64,000 nucleotides of DNA, from NCBI GenBank assembly GCA_964439935.1, contig CAYTPW010000009.1:78502-142501 (forward strand). Direction: 5' to 3'. Every line of letters begins with the position of its first letter. Position 1 is the first letter of the stretch. This document shows, in pieces, positions 1-7,533 of this stretch. This stretch comes from JABMQW01 sp964439935 (GTDB lineage Bacteria > Fidelibacterota > Marinisomatia > Marinisomatales > TCS56). Below the pieces are notes generated by a model. The model saw only the letters and a program-made list of their open reading frames with translations, was not told the DNA's origin and searched no databases. A program made the translations under genes and the position numbers.

Positions 1-132
1 AGAACGACCAGCTTCGACGCCTCCCCTGCCCCGTGGTGCTCGCTCTTTAGCACAGCCGATAAATACCAGCCCGAATGCTAAAGAAAGCAACAAGAGCCAA
101 ACGAGAGTTTTATTCAAACGTCGGATATCCAT
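1..132 (-). CDS. Lipoprotein, partial (N-terminal 44 residues)
   Basis: Only the first 44 codons lie in the window; the rest runs off the left edge. The start ATG at 130-132 follows a strong Shine-Dalgarno (AAGGAG, about 8 bases upstream). The visible protein has two arginines and a lysine, a hydrophobic stretch, then a lipobox (LVFIGC), after which come charged and glycine-rich residues. This is a typical type II signal peptide, so the mature protein should be lipid-anchored at Cys27. It is the last visible gene of the cytochrome bc-type operon, 48 bases after the multiheme cytochrome, so a role in the same electron-transfer chain is inferred. The mature domain is outside the window and cannot be named. 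Confidence 0.75.
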   Translation of the reverse strand, partial: MDIRRLNKTLVWLLLLSLAFGLVFIGCAKERAPRGRGGVEAGRS

Positions 133-180
133 GACGTTACTCCTTGTTGGTTTGGGTTCATTGTTTTATCCCCGGCCCAT

Positions 181-1380
181 TTATTCATTCTGCTTAAGTT
201 GCTCCTGTTTAATATGATAGGCTTCACGCAACTTGCTGACAACTTCCCATTTTTCGTTCTCCGACAGAACGATCATTGTGGATAGTATGATTTTCATGGT
301 GCCACGGGGTTCAAACATAAATTCATCGAGGGTTTTACCAAACCTGATCCGTACATCGTCAACTGCATAGGCCAGATCAGGACCCTTTTCTGATGGGGAA
401 TAAATTCCCCAGGAAGAAATTGAATGGCAAACGAAACAACCTTTTTCAATGAAAAAAGCTCCATCGCCTTCTAATAATTCTTTTTCTCGAGCGATCTCAG
501 CTGGAGTGCGCTCTTCTTCAAGTTTAAATTTTGGAATATATTCAATCGGATAATCGGTCTTGCGCCAACTCATGGTCAAAATTGCCAGCGACTGGGCATC
601 ATGGGTACTGAAATTCATATCAGGCATGACTGTATTGGGAACCACAGCCAGCGGATTTTTAAAATGGGTGACATGCCAGTTAAAGACGGACTCGAAACCG
701 GCAAAATTCGAGAAATCCAGTCCTTCGGCATGTTTGTCCCCTTCATGAGTCAAATCAGGAGCGATCTTGCCACCGGTACCATTTATAACATGGCAGGCTT
801 TACAGCCTTTATCGCGAACCAGTTTTTTACCGTAATTGACCATCGGCATGCCGTCGGTTTCGCGCTCATAACGATGACATTCGTTACATTTCATTTCTAT
901 CAGGGCAGCTCCATTCTTGATCAGATACTCGCTGGCAATAGCCTTTGACAACAACGGATTTTCCCAATGCTTCACATACCCGTGGGCGGCCTCTGTTTCC
1001 AAGGCAAAGCCCTGCCCATCATGACAGGTTGTACAACCGTAATCTTCAATTGGGTGGTTGGTAAGCAAATCCAATCGTGGATGAGTCTTGTATGGATTTT
1101 CCTCATATTCCAATCCCTGCCACTTCAGACCCTGATGACAGGTGGTACAACGATCGATGAGATCGATTTCTTCAATCCAGATCTGTTGAATCCCCTGCGG
1201 GATTGAACTGGCTGCGTCATCACCGAATTGTTCGGCAACGATAGCATTGAATTCACTTTGATAATATTGCCAATCGGTAGCCCCCGCGCTGAATAGCATG
1301 TAGCCCGATATTCCCAACAGCAAAATACCCGCAATCAGTAATAAGATCGAATCAGATTTACTTGAAATATTTATTTTCAT
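181..1380 (-). CDS. Pentaheme c-type cytochrome, membrane-anchored
   Basis: A 399-residue protein with one N-terminal membrane segment (about residues 11-30) and five CxxCH heme-binding motifs: CTTCH (78), CTTCH (116), CNECH (165), CKACH (193) and CFVCH (315). The rest is soluble and should sit in the periplasm. It directly follows cytochrome b with a 7-base gap and belongs to the same leftward operon as the Rieske protein, so it is the likely electron acceptor or cytochrome c subunit of a bc-type quinol oxidase. The first two hemes lie close together, two more follow in the middle and the fifth is in a separate C-terminal cytochrome c-like segment. The heme count is read directly; the role is inferred from context. 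Confidence 0.9.
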   Translation of the reverse strand: MKINISSKSDSILLLIAGILLLGISGYMLFSAGATDWQYYQSEFNAIVAEQFGDDAASSIPQGIQQIWIEEIDLIDRCTTCHQGLKWQGLEYEENPYKTHPRLDLLTNHPIEDYGCTTCHDGQGFALETEAAHGYVKHWENPLLSKAIASEYLIKNGAALIEMKCNECHRYERETDGMPMVNYGKKLVRDKGCKACHVINGTGGKIAPDLTHEGDKHAEGLDFSNFAGFESVFNWHVTHFKNPLAVVPNTVMPDMNFSTHDAQSLAILTMSWRKTDYPIEYIPKFKLEEERTPAEIAREKELLEGDGAFFIEKGCFVCHSISSWGIYSPSEKGPDLAYAVDDVRIRFGKTLDEFMFEPRGTMKIILSTMIVLSENEKWEVVSKLREAYHIKQEQLKQNE

Positions 1381-1387
1381 AACCGTC

Positions 1388-2707
1388 TCAAATCTTGGTT
1401 GGCATTTCAGGCCAGGCTTCCCAGGGCCAGTAAAAATTCCAGTTCGGCCCGCGCATGACTGTTCCGATAATTGTGAAAATGATTATCACCAGCACCAGAA
1501 TCAGGAAAATGATATTATGATTACGACGGCTATTGGCAAACCAGACGCCAACTGCTTCCGGACCGCTTTTATCGAGCCAGGGCCAGATTATCAAGCCCAG
1601 TAGAACCAGACTGGGGATAATTACACCGCCGATTAACGCACCATTGATTACGAAATCACCAATGTGAATGGTGGTATCGGTTACAATTTCCTGCAGCCAC
1701 AGGAAATACCAGGGCGCTTTGGCCGGATTAGGTGTCACCAATGGATTGGCTGCTTCTTCCAGCGGAGCGGGGAAAGCTAGAGCCAGAATCGATGTAACCA
1801 CAAACGTAAGTAGAAATACCGTCCAGATTCGCCGGATCAGATTTGGGGATGAAGCCACAGAATTATCTTCGGTGAGAATCGTGGAATTATGGACATGAAC
1901 ACTGGTCCCCTTGGAAATCCCCAGCAATGAATACGATTTGGACTTAACCGGTTCCACCATGGGTGAATTCTTTGCTGCCTGATGGTATTGTTCCACCACT
2001 GCCAGGCCGCCATCTTTGCGCACCCGCCACATGTGCCAGAAGGCAATCCCCAGTAGAATTGCTGGTAGGAAGAAACAATGTAAAACATAGAAGCGAATCA
2101 GGGTACTCTGACCGATCATGGTGCCACCCAATAATAGCTCACGGATTGAGTCTCCCACAAACGGTACTGCGGAAGCAATATTGGTTCCTACTGTTATCGC
2201 CCAGAATGCCAACTGATCCCAGGGCAGCAGATAGCCGGTGAAAGACAATCCAAGGGTCAGCACTAACAGGACTACACCTAAAATCCAATTACCGGGACGA
2301 TTAGCATTTGGTGCTGAACCATTTTTATAGGCGCCGGTAAGGAAAGTTCGCATCATATGCAGGAATGCCATTATAACCATCAAGTGAGCGCCTATCCTGT
2401 GGAAACTGCGCAGGAAATAACCAAAACTGACAACGAATTCCAGGTCTTTGATGCTCTGGTAGGCACGTTCCACCGACGGTACGTATAGAAACATTAACAT
2501 TACACCACCCATGGTCAACAGCAGAAATAGTGAAAATGTTACTGTGCCAAGCCAGAATGAGTAACCCCAGGACAAACTCTTCAAGGAAACTTTCGCTGGA
2601 AACCAGTGCAGGGCGACATTCTTTACAATCGCGTCACCAGCTTCTCGATTACTGGCAGGTGACCAGGGCCAAATAATATTATTAAATATTTTTTTTATCA
2701 TATTCAT
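1388..2707 (-). CDS. Cytochrome b of a bc-type complex
   Basis: About 439 residues when started at the ATG at 2705-2707, which has GGAG eight bases upstream; a longer reading from a TTG at 2716 is less likely. The N-terminal part carries the b6-type core: paired heme-ligand histidines in 'SFHRIGAHLMV' and 'FLHMMRTFLTG', and in 'RFYVLHCFFLP' and 'FWHMWRVRKDGG', with the quinol-site segment 'TGYLLPWDQLAFW' between them. The C-terminal half resembles subunit IV, with 'APWYFLWLQEI' at the place of the PEWY quinol-oxidation motif. It therefore looks like a b6/subunit IV fusion. It sits between the Rieske and multiheme cytochrome genes, so it forms the membrane core of the quinol-oxidising complex. 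Confidence 0.93.
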   Translation of the reverse strand: MNMIKKIFNNIIWPWSPASNREAGDAIVKNVALHWFPAKVSLKSLSWGYSFWLGTVTFSLFLLLTMGGVMLMFLYVPSVERAYQSIKDLEFVVSFGYFLRSFHRIGAHLMVIMAFLHMMRTFLTGAYKNGSAPNANRPGNWILGVVLLVLTLGLSFTGYLLPWDQLAFWAITVGTNIASAVPFVGDSIRELLLGGTMIGQSTLIRFYVLHCFFLPAILLGIAFWHMWRVRKDGGLAVVEQYHQAAKNSPMVEPVKSKSYSLLGISKGTSVHVHNSTILTEDNSVASSPNLIRRIWTVFLLTFVVTSILALAFPAPLEEAANPLVTPNPAKAPWYFLWLQEIVTDTTIHIGDFVINGALIGGVIIPSLVLLGLIIWPWLDKSGPEAVGVWFANSRRNHNIIFLILVLVIIIFTIIGTVMRGPNWNFYWPWEAWPEMPTKI

Positions 2708-2719
2708 TCCTGTCAACTC

Positions 2720-3226
2720 CTATACCGATAACCGGAATTCATTATCAACAGCCAGCGCAATATCAACCACCAATTGTCCATCTTCAGGAGCCAACTCCAG
2801 CGGATGCCAAACCAATGCTTTCGGTGCCGGGCCTTCCTTAGCGGTTCCATCACCATGGAAAACCGAGCCATGACAGGGACAGCGAAATTCACCGGTAGTA
2901 GTTTTGACCAGCCCCCTGATTTCCACTTCTTTGGGTTGGGAATAAGGTGAATGTTTGACGGTGCAACCCAAATGTGTGCAGACCGCACTGATAGCGTAAA
3001 AATTATTGCGCTCCTTGAAAATATAAATTCGTTTATCCTCAATGAATTTGACGCCTTCGGAAAAATCTTCCGGCATTCCGATTTTGAATTTGGTGGGCGG
3101 TTCGTAAAGTACGTTAGGTACCAACGATCGAAAATAAGCACCGATTTGACCAAACAAACCCAGACCAATCAGTCCGGCGCTAATTTTCCCCAGCACGGTT
3201 CGTCGAGATTCATTTTTTGAAGACAT
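2720..3226 (-). CDS. Rieske [2Fe-2S] iron-sulfur protein
   Basis: 168 residues. The N-terminus has a twin-arginine-like segment (SRRTVLGKI) and a hydrophobic anchor, which fits Tat export with retention in the membrane. The two Rieske cluster-binding boxes are complete: CTHLGC and CPCHGS, providing two cysteines and two histidines, followed by a G-D-G-T loop. A Shine-Dalgarno GAGG precedes the ATG. It lies 12 bases before cytochrome b and 15 bases after the Fe-S flavoprotein gene, all on the same strand. Its role is to accept one electron from quinol at the cytochrome b site and pass it to cytochrome c. Confidence 0.95.
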   Translation of the reverse strand: MSSKNESRRTVLGKISAGLIGLGLFGQIGAYFRSLVPNVLYEPPTKFKIGMPEDFSEGVKFIEDKRIYIFKERNNFYAISAVCTHLGCTVKHSPYSQPKEVEIRGLVKTTTGEFRCPCHGSVFHGDGTAKEGPAPKALVWHPLELAPEDGQLVVDIALAVDNEFRLSV

Positions 3227-3241
3227 TAGTATTCCTCATTC

Positions 3242-5176
3242 TCAGATAATTGTTTCATCGAAGCTGAAGCGCTCCATTGTAAATGCCTCTGTTGGGCAGC
3301 GCAGGGCGCAGAGTCCGCAGCGGATGCAGCGATCATGATCTTTCAGCATTACTGAATAATCCTGATTTGACCATTCCGGGTCGATCGCCTGCTCCTTTAA
3401 AATTGCTTCACCATTTTCGATCTCGACCTGATCTAGTGGTACCAGTTTCAGGCATTCTTCAGGGCAGAGATCGACGCAGCGACCGCAGAGAATACATAGT
3501 TCGGCGTCATAGACAGTTTCAACATGGCAGACCAGACAGCGTTCCGCCTGAAGTAGTGCTTCGTGTTCATCGAAGACCAGCTCGACCTCAGTTATACCTG
3601 TCCGGCGATTGTTAGGAATCGCCTTGGGATGCTGCCGTTTGTTCAGCTCATAGGCTTCCGGCATCTTATATTCTGAAATCGGTATTTTATCAACTGTCAC
3701 CGTCAAATGTGTGCCGTGCTCACCACCGAGCAAATAATCAGTGATCGATTGAGCGGCTTTTTTACCGTTGGCAACCGCTTCGATCAAAATCCGGGCGCCA
3801 AAAGCCACATCGCCACCAGCATAAACTCCGGGCGCGGTAGTTGCCAATGTATTAGAGTCAATTTGAATTGTGCCGAATTGGGTTGTTTCAATTTTATCTT
3901 CAGGTTGAATAAATGACAAATCCGGTTTCTGGCCAATAGCGATGATCACGGAATCCACATCCATAGTCATGGTATTGGCTTCGTTGAACTGGGGATTGAA
4001 ACGACCATTATCGTCAAATACCCGGGTACACTCCACCATTTCGATTTTTTCTACTGCTCCATTGCCAATGATCTGTTTCGGTCCCCAGGAAGGATGCAGA
4101 AATACGCCTTCTTCTTCGGCGGTAGACAACTCTTCGCGTCCCTGTTGAGTTTTCGCCGATGGTAATTCCGACAGGCTTTCCAGAGAGGCAACGTGGACTT
4201 CCCTGGCACCACCACGAACCGCATGTCGAGCCACATCGATGGCCACATGCATATCCCCCGCTTTGGCAGCAGTATCGATTTCTTCCATAGGAGCATAAAA
4301 TTCACGAATTGCAGTACGCGCTGCATCCAGGGCGACCGAACCGCCACCGATCACCAATACTTTCTCGCCCAGATTGACCTTATAGCCTTTATTAACATTG
4401 AGTAAATAATCGACCGCTTTGATCACGCCATCTTTTTCAACTCCAGGAATTCGCAAATCGCCACCCTGTGTTGCGCCAACTGACAGGAAAATGGCGTCAT
4501 AGCCGCGCTTCTTCAATTCTGCGATGGTGAAATCACGTCCAAGCTTCTGGTTGGTTTTAAATTTAGCACCCAGGAATTGCACTGCGGCAATTTCCTTGTC
4601 GATAACTCCCCGGGGCAGACGGTATTCCGGTATTCCCAGCCGCATCATTCCACCCAATGTGTCATCAGCTTCAAATACAGTAACGTGAATACCACGCAAT
4701 ATCAGATCATGGGCACAGGCAATTCCAGCCGGACCGGAACCGATTATCGCGACTTTGTGTTCTTCTTCAACTTGTTCCTCAAAAGATAAAGCCGGCAGAT
4801 GCCATTGCCGGTGCGCACCCTGATCAATTTTATCACGCATCAACTGTAGGAAAGTATCTGACGCTGCTGATTCGGTTCCATATTGTTCACAAACAAATCT
4901 TTTTAATGGCCGAATCGAAATTGGTGAATCGATTACACCCCGGCGACAGGCATCTTCGCAGGGGGCGGCGCAAATACGGCCGCAGATCGATGCTAACGGA
5001 TTCGGTGAACGGGCTACCAGAAACGCTTCTTCAAATTGACTTTCAGCGATTAATTGGACATAGCGACCCGAGTCGGTCTTGACCGGGCAGGCGGTACGGC
5101 AGGGAACATTATTCTCGTACCATTCAATCGGGCGGGCGATTGCCCGGAACGGTTTGCCGGTGGCAGACTGGATCAT
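3242..5176 (-). CDS. GltD-like FAD/NAD(P) Fe-S oxidoreductase with ferredoxin domain
   Basis: 644 residues. The N-terminus holds the GltD-type cysteine set (CRTACP near residue 26, then CGRICAAPCEDACRR), which binds [4Fe-4S]. Two Rossmann motifs follow: 'VAIIGSGPAGIACAHDL' for FAD and 'VLVIGGGSVALDAA' for NAD(P)H, then 'GVYAGGDVAFG', typical of this flavoprotein family. The C-terminus has two ferredoxin-like [4Fe-4S] motifs (CILCGRCVDLCPEEC and CIRCGLCALRCPTEA), plus CLVC just before them. The family includes glutamate synthase small subunit and related NAD(P)H-linked electron-transfer subunits. No GltB large subunit is nearby; instead it precedes the Rieske/cytochrome b genes. It may link NAD(P)H or ferredoxin to that complex (inference). 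It overlaps the Rrf2 gene by four bases. Confidence 0.88.
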   Translation of the reverse strand: MIQSATGKPFRAIARPIEWYENNVPCRTACPVKTDSGRYVQLIAESQFEEAFLVARSPNPLASICGRICAAPCEDACRRGVIDSPISIRPLKRFVCEQYGTESAASDTFLQLMRDKIDQGAHRQWHLPALSFEEQVEEEHKVAIIGSGPAGIACAHDLILRGIHVTVFEADDTLGGMMRLGIPEYRLPRGVIDKEIAAVQFLGAKFKTNQKLGRDFTIAELKKRGYDAIFLSVGATQGGDLRIPGVEKDGVIKAVDYLLNVNKGYKVNLGEKVLVIGGGSVALDAARTAIREFYAPMEEIDTAAKAGDMHVAIDVARHAVRGGAREVHVASLESLSELPSAKTQQGREELSTAEEEGVFLHPSWGPKQIIGNGAVEKIEMVECTRVFDDNGRFNPQFNEANTMTMDVDSVIIAIGQKPDLSFIQPEDKIETTQFGTIQIDSNTLATTAPGVYAGGDVAFGARILIEAVANGKKAAQSITDYLLGGEHGTHLTVTVDKIPISEYKMPEAYELNKRQHPKAIPNNRRTGITEVELVFDEHEALLQAERCLVCHVETVYDAELCILCGRCVDLCPEECLKLVPLDQVEIENGEAILKEQAIDPEWSNQDYSVMLKDHDRCIRCGLCALRCPTEAFTMERFSFDETII

Positions 5177-5595
5177 TCCGAGGCCTCCTTTTTATTGCCG
5201 GTCACATATTTATCCAACGTCTGCGACTTAAAAGCCTGCTTGAGATTCTCCCGAACACCGGCATCAAAATCATGAATTGGACAATTTTTCCCGTTGCCAC
5301 ATTTCACTGGCCGTAACATACAATTTTCAAAATATGATTTACCCTCGATAGCTATAATTATATCATAATGAGATATATCCTTAGGATCCTTGGCCAGAGC
5401 AACCCCACCATAGGGGCCACGAAAACTTTTGATTATACCTTTTTTAACTAATGGTTGAGCAATTTTGCCAAGGAAAGGAAATGAAAGATCAAGATCTTCG
5501 GCAATTTCACTTAGGGGTATATAATTATCACTGTTGTGGGTTACAATATAAAGTGCTATTTCTAAGGCATATTGAGTGGAGCGCGATAGGATCAT
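5173..5595 (-). CDS. Rrf2 family transcriptional regulator, probable Fe-S sensor
   Basis: 140 residues with an N-terminal winged helix-turn-helix (SRSTQYALEIALYIVTH ... IPLSEIAEDLDLSFPFLGKI ... FRGPYGGVALAKDP), characteristic of Rrf2 proteins. Three cysteines at 92, 99 and 105 (ENCMLRPVKCGNGKNCPIHD) match the spacing used by IscR and NsrR to hold an iron-sulfur cluster. It is the first gene of the bc-type operon and its stop overlaps the start of the flavoprotein gene (ATGA), so translation is coupled. It probably represses or senses for its own operon; the palindrome at 5757-5774 upstream is a candidate binding site. The signal could be redox, iron-sulfur state or NO; the sequence does not decide. 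Confidence 0.88.
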   Translation of the reverse strand: MILSRSTQYALEIALYIVTHNSDNYIPLSEIAEDLDLSFPFLGKIAQPLVKKGIIKSFRGPYGGVALAKDPKDISHYDIIIAIEGKSYFENCMLRPVKCGNGKNCPIHDFDAGVRENLKQAFKSQTLDKYVTGNKKEASE

Positions 5596-5756
5596 CGGTT
5601 ACCGCGTGTAAAAAATAAAGTGAGTGGCTTACGGTTTAAAATTTTCAATCTTATTCCCATCTGTTAATTCAAAATAAAGCCGCAAAGCAGATGCTCAAAT
5701 CCTAATTAAGATTAATAAGAAAAAAGGGATTTAAACAAGCTAATTCTTACTTTTTT

Positions 5757-5774
5757 GTCAGAAATATTTCTAAC
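5757..5774. promoter_or_regulatory. Candidate operator: 18-bp near-palindrome upstream of rrf2
   Basis: GTCAGAAATATTTCTAAC is an inverted repeat of nine bases per arm with one mismatch, about 160 bases upstream of the Rrf2 start. A further half-site, GTCAGAAT, follows at 5781-5788. AT-rich dyads of this size are typical of Rrf2-family operators, so autoregulation of the bc-type operon is a reasonable guess. It could also serve the divergent side, but no gene lies there. The rest of 5596-6000 is AT-rich, with the inverted repeats at 5927-5994 described separately. Confidence 0.4.
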
Positions 5775-5926
5775 AAATTTGTCAGAATTGTATCTTCCAA
5801 TATATTAGGTATTTACAGAAATTTAACTATTACTTATTTCTCTAGTAAATTTTAAAATAATCAATAGACTCAGCTGGTATTATTCTCTACAAATCAGAAT
5901 TCTTGAAAAGGCAATTTTCCAAATAT

Positions 5927-5994
5927 AAATAAGCAGGATCAATCGATAACTGCAATGCCCTGCTTATTTCAGTTTGTACTTTAATTATCGATTG
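5927..5994 (-). terminator. Interleaved inverted repeats after the dsrE2-like gene (probable terminator)
   Basis: Two perfect inverted repeats interlock. One is AAATAAGCAGG (5927-5937) with CCTGCTTATTT (5959-5969), 11 bp. The other is CAATCGATAA (5940-5949) with TTATCGATTG (5985-5994), 10 bp. The second arm of the second repeat begins seven bases after the stop codon of the DsrE2-like gene on the minus strand. The arms cross, so the two stems could form a pseudoknot or be alternatives. Position suggests transcription termination or 3'-end protection; there is no long T run. Confidence 0.5.
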
Positions 5995-6000
5995 TCTTCA

Positions 6001-6516
6001 TCAAGTAAAGATAATCTGGGCTCCCGCTGATTTTTCATAGAATTCTCCCACGGTAAGAATTCCGTTAACCTGTTCACAGTAGTCATCGATTGTTAACTTA
6101 AACATATCCGAAGCCATTCTGCAGGCCCAGAGTTCACCCCCTGCATCGGAGTACATCTCCAGGAATTCATCAACGGGCGGAACATCCAGCTGCTCCATTT
6201 CATTTTTCATCATCCACGTAGCGAAGCTGGAAACACCGGGGACTGCACCCAGTAATGTTGGAAATGGCATTGTAATAGGGAGCTTCATCATGGGCATCGC
6301 CAAATTCAACGCTGCATTTCCCACCGTAGCTACTTTCAGGTTTTTCATTGTTTTTTTCAGAATGGCGTTCAGACCAAAAAAGGTAAAGAAGATCGATGCT
6401 TCGATACCTTCCATGCGAGCACCGTTAGCCATAATTAAAGCTGGATAAACATCATCCAGCCCACCATGGGCACAAATAATCGAAACGCGTTTGATTGGTT
6501 CTGGTTTATCACTCAC
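6001..6516 (-). CDS. DsrE2-like sulfur-transfer/peroxiredoxin-family protein
   Basis: 171 residues, matching the DsrE/DsrF-like 'DsrE2' family: 'SIICAHGGLDDVYPALIMANGARMEG' at the start, a hydrophobic middle (NAALNLAMPMMKLP ... FPTLLGAVPG), and 'ELWACRMASDMF', which holds the conserved cysteine thought to carry persulfide sulfur. The hydrophobic central segment fits the membrane-associated DsrE2 subgroup. It is the last gene of the MerR - SQR-like - DUF1641 - TusE-like operon and lies 10 bases after the TusE-like gene. Members of this family pass sulfane sulfur between carriers such as Rhd, TusA and DsrC-type proteins; the exact partner here is inferred. Confidence 0.85.
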   Translation of the reverse strand: MSDKPEPIKRVSIICAHGGLDDVYPALIMANGARMEGIEASIFFTFFGLNAILKKTMKNLKVATVGNAALNLAMPMMKLPITMPFPTLLGAVPGVSSFATWMMKNEMEQLDVPPVDEFLEMYSDAGGELWACRMASDMFKLTIDDYCEQVNGILTVGEFYEKSAGAQIIFT

Positions 6517-6526
6517 TTTAATCTCC

Positions 6527-6844
6527 TTAGATACATCCTTGAGGTTTTTTAAGTCCAGCGATGCGAGCGGCTTTTTTAGCGGGACCGCCTGGGAAAAGCT
6601 GGTATAATTCCTTTGTCGGGACCACGTTCAGCTTATTCAATTTCCTGATTGAGGGAGCCGTGCCGTTTTCCTCAAATTCCTTCCGCATGAATTCAATTAC
6701 ATCATAATGGCGATCGCTCAGAGCATCAATCCCCTCTTCCTGCGCCAGAACTTCAGCAATTGATTTATCCCAGGCCATAAAATCTGCCATGAAGCCATCC
6801 TCATCAAATTCAATTGTTTTTCCAGCGATATCACGTGCTGCCAT
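6527..6844 (-). CDS. DsrC/TusE-like sulfur carrier with one C-terminal cysteine
   Basis: 105 residues, the usual DsrC/TusE length. Family features are clear: 'EFDEDGFMADFMAWDKSIAEVLA' at the N-terminus, the helix-turn-helix-like 'TAPSIRKLNKLN', and the flexible C-terminal arm 'LFPGGPAKKAARIAGLKKPQGCI' in which the penultimate residue is cysteine. Classical DsrC proteins carry a second cysteine about ten residues earlier (GAC in GPAKGAC); here that place is Ala. It is therefore TusE-like or a DsrC-like single-cysteine carrier, and cannot form the intramolecular trisulfide used in sulfite reduction. It sits between DUF1641 and DsrE2-like genes, with gaps of 1 and 10 bases, so it is co-transcribed. 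Confidence 0.9.
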   Translation of the reverse strand: MAARDIAGKTIEFDEDGFMADFMAWDKSIAEVLAQEEGIDALSDRHYDVIEFMRKEFEENGTAPSIRKLNKLNVVPTKELYQLFPGGPAKKAARIAGLKKPQGCI

Positions 6845-6845
6845 T

Positions 6846-7532
6846 TTATTCTCCTTTAGTTGGTTGTCCAGATTGGTTGGCGATATTCTTAAGGAATGAT
6901 ACGATAAATCCCATCCCTCTTTTAAATTCAGGTTGCCTTAATTCCTTGGCTACTTGCCAGACTGAATACTCCTTAACGTCATTCAAATCTATAGTACGAT
7001 AGATTTCAACGGCATTGTCCAGAACCCGCATCATATCCGGCTGGGTCAGTTTTTTTATTGTATTCAAGATTGTAACAATATTATCAGCCAGGTTCTGTAC
7101 ATCTTCAATTGTGAAATTGGCAATAACATTGTCCACAATTCTCGTGGTTTCCTTCATGAATAGGAAATATCCCTTGCGATCCATTTCATCCAGCAAAATA
7201 AGCAGGTCGTTAAATAATTCCTTTCCGATTGGTTTACCATCCTCAAAAAAGTCAAGCAGACTTTCGAATTGGCAGATTGCAGCTGATATATTATTTGTGT
7301 TCCGGATAATTTTTTTAATAAGGAACAAAAAATCACCGGTGTTAACAAACTGAGCAGTATCCTCCAATTCGATTACAGCGGTATTAAAAACATCCTTGGC
7401 TATTATTGTTAAATCGTCTTTAAGCTCATCCAGCTCCCGTTGTCGCCGCTTGTTATTATCCAGTTCGGCAGTAATATGCGTGAGCTGATTCTGTATATCC
7501 TGAAGCTGGGATTGGATTTCCGAATTTTCCAT
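6846..7532 (-). CDS. DUF1641 family protein
   Basis: 228 residues, no signal peptide. It begins with a predicted coiled coil (about residues 1-45, ESEIQ/QLQDIQNQLTHI-type heptads and a basic NNKRRQRELDELK stretch) and continues as an all-helical domain. The C-terminal signature 'YSVWQVAKELRQPEFKRGMGFIVSFLKNI' fits DUF1641, a family often encoded beside sulfide:quinone oxidoreductase-like flavoproteins. One base separates it from the SQR-like gene and one from the TusE-like gene, a tightly packed operon. The biochemical role of DUF1641 is not known; a membrane-docking or complex-scaffold role for the flavoprotein is only a guess. Confidence 0.8.
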   Translation of the reverse strand: MENSEIQSQLQDIQNQLTHITAELDNNKRRQRELDELKDDLTIIAKDVFNTAVIELEDTAQFVNTGDFLFLIKKIIRNTNNISAAICQFESLLDFFEDGKPIGKELFNDLLILLDEMDRKGYFLFMKETTRIVDNVIANFTIEDVQNLADNIVTILNTIKKLTQPDMMRVLDNAVEIYRTIDLNDVKEYSVWQVAKELRQPEFKRGMGFIVSFLKNIANQSGQPTKGE

Positions 7533-7533
7533 A

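Noticed and set aside
3283..3615. Plus-strand open frames inside the flavoprotein gene and other long genes
   Set aside because: They are shadow frames of strongly supported minus-strand genes, rich in Arg/Pro/Ser as such shadows usually are.
6001..6003. TGA stop of the DsrE2-like gene as another selenocysteine codon
   Set aside because: The protein is already full length for its family, and no CxxC context or SECIS-like hairpin of the right spacing follows.
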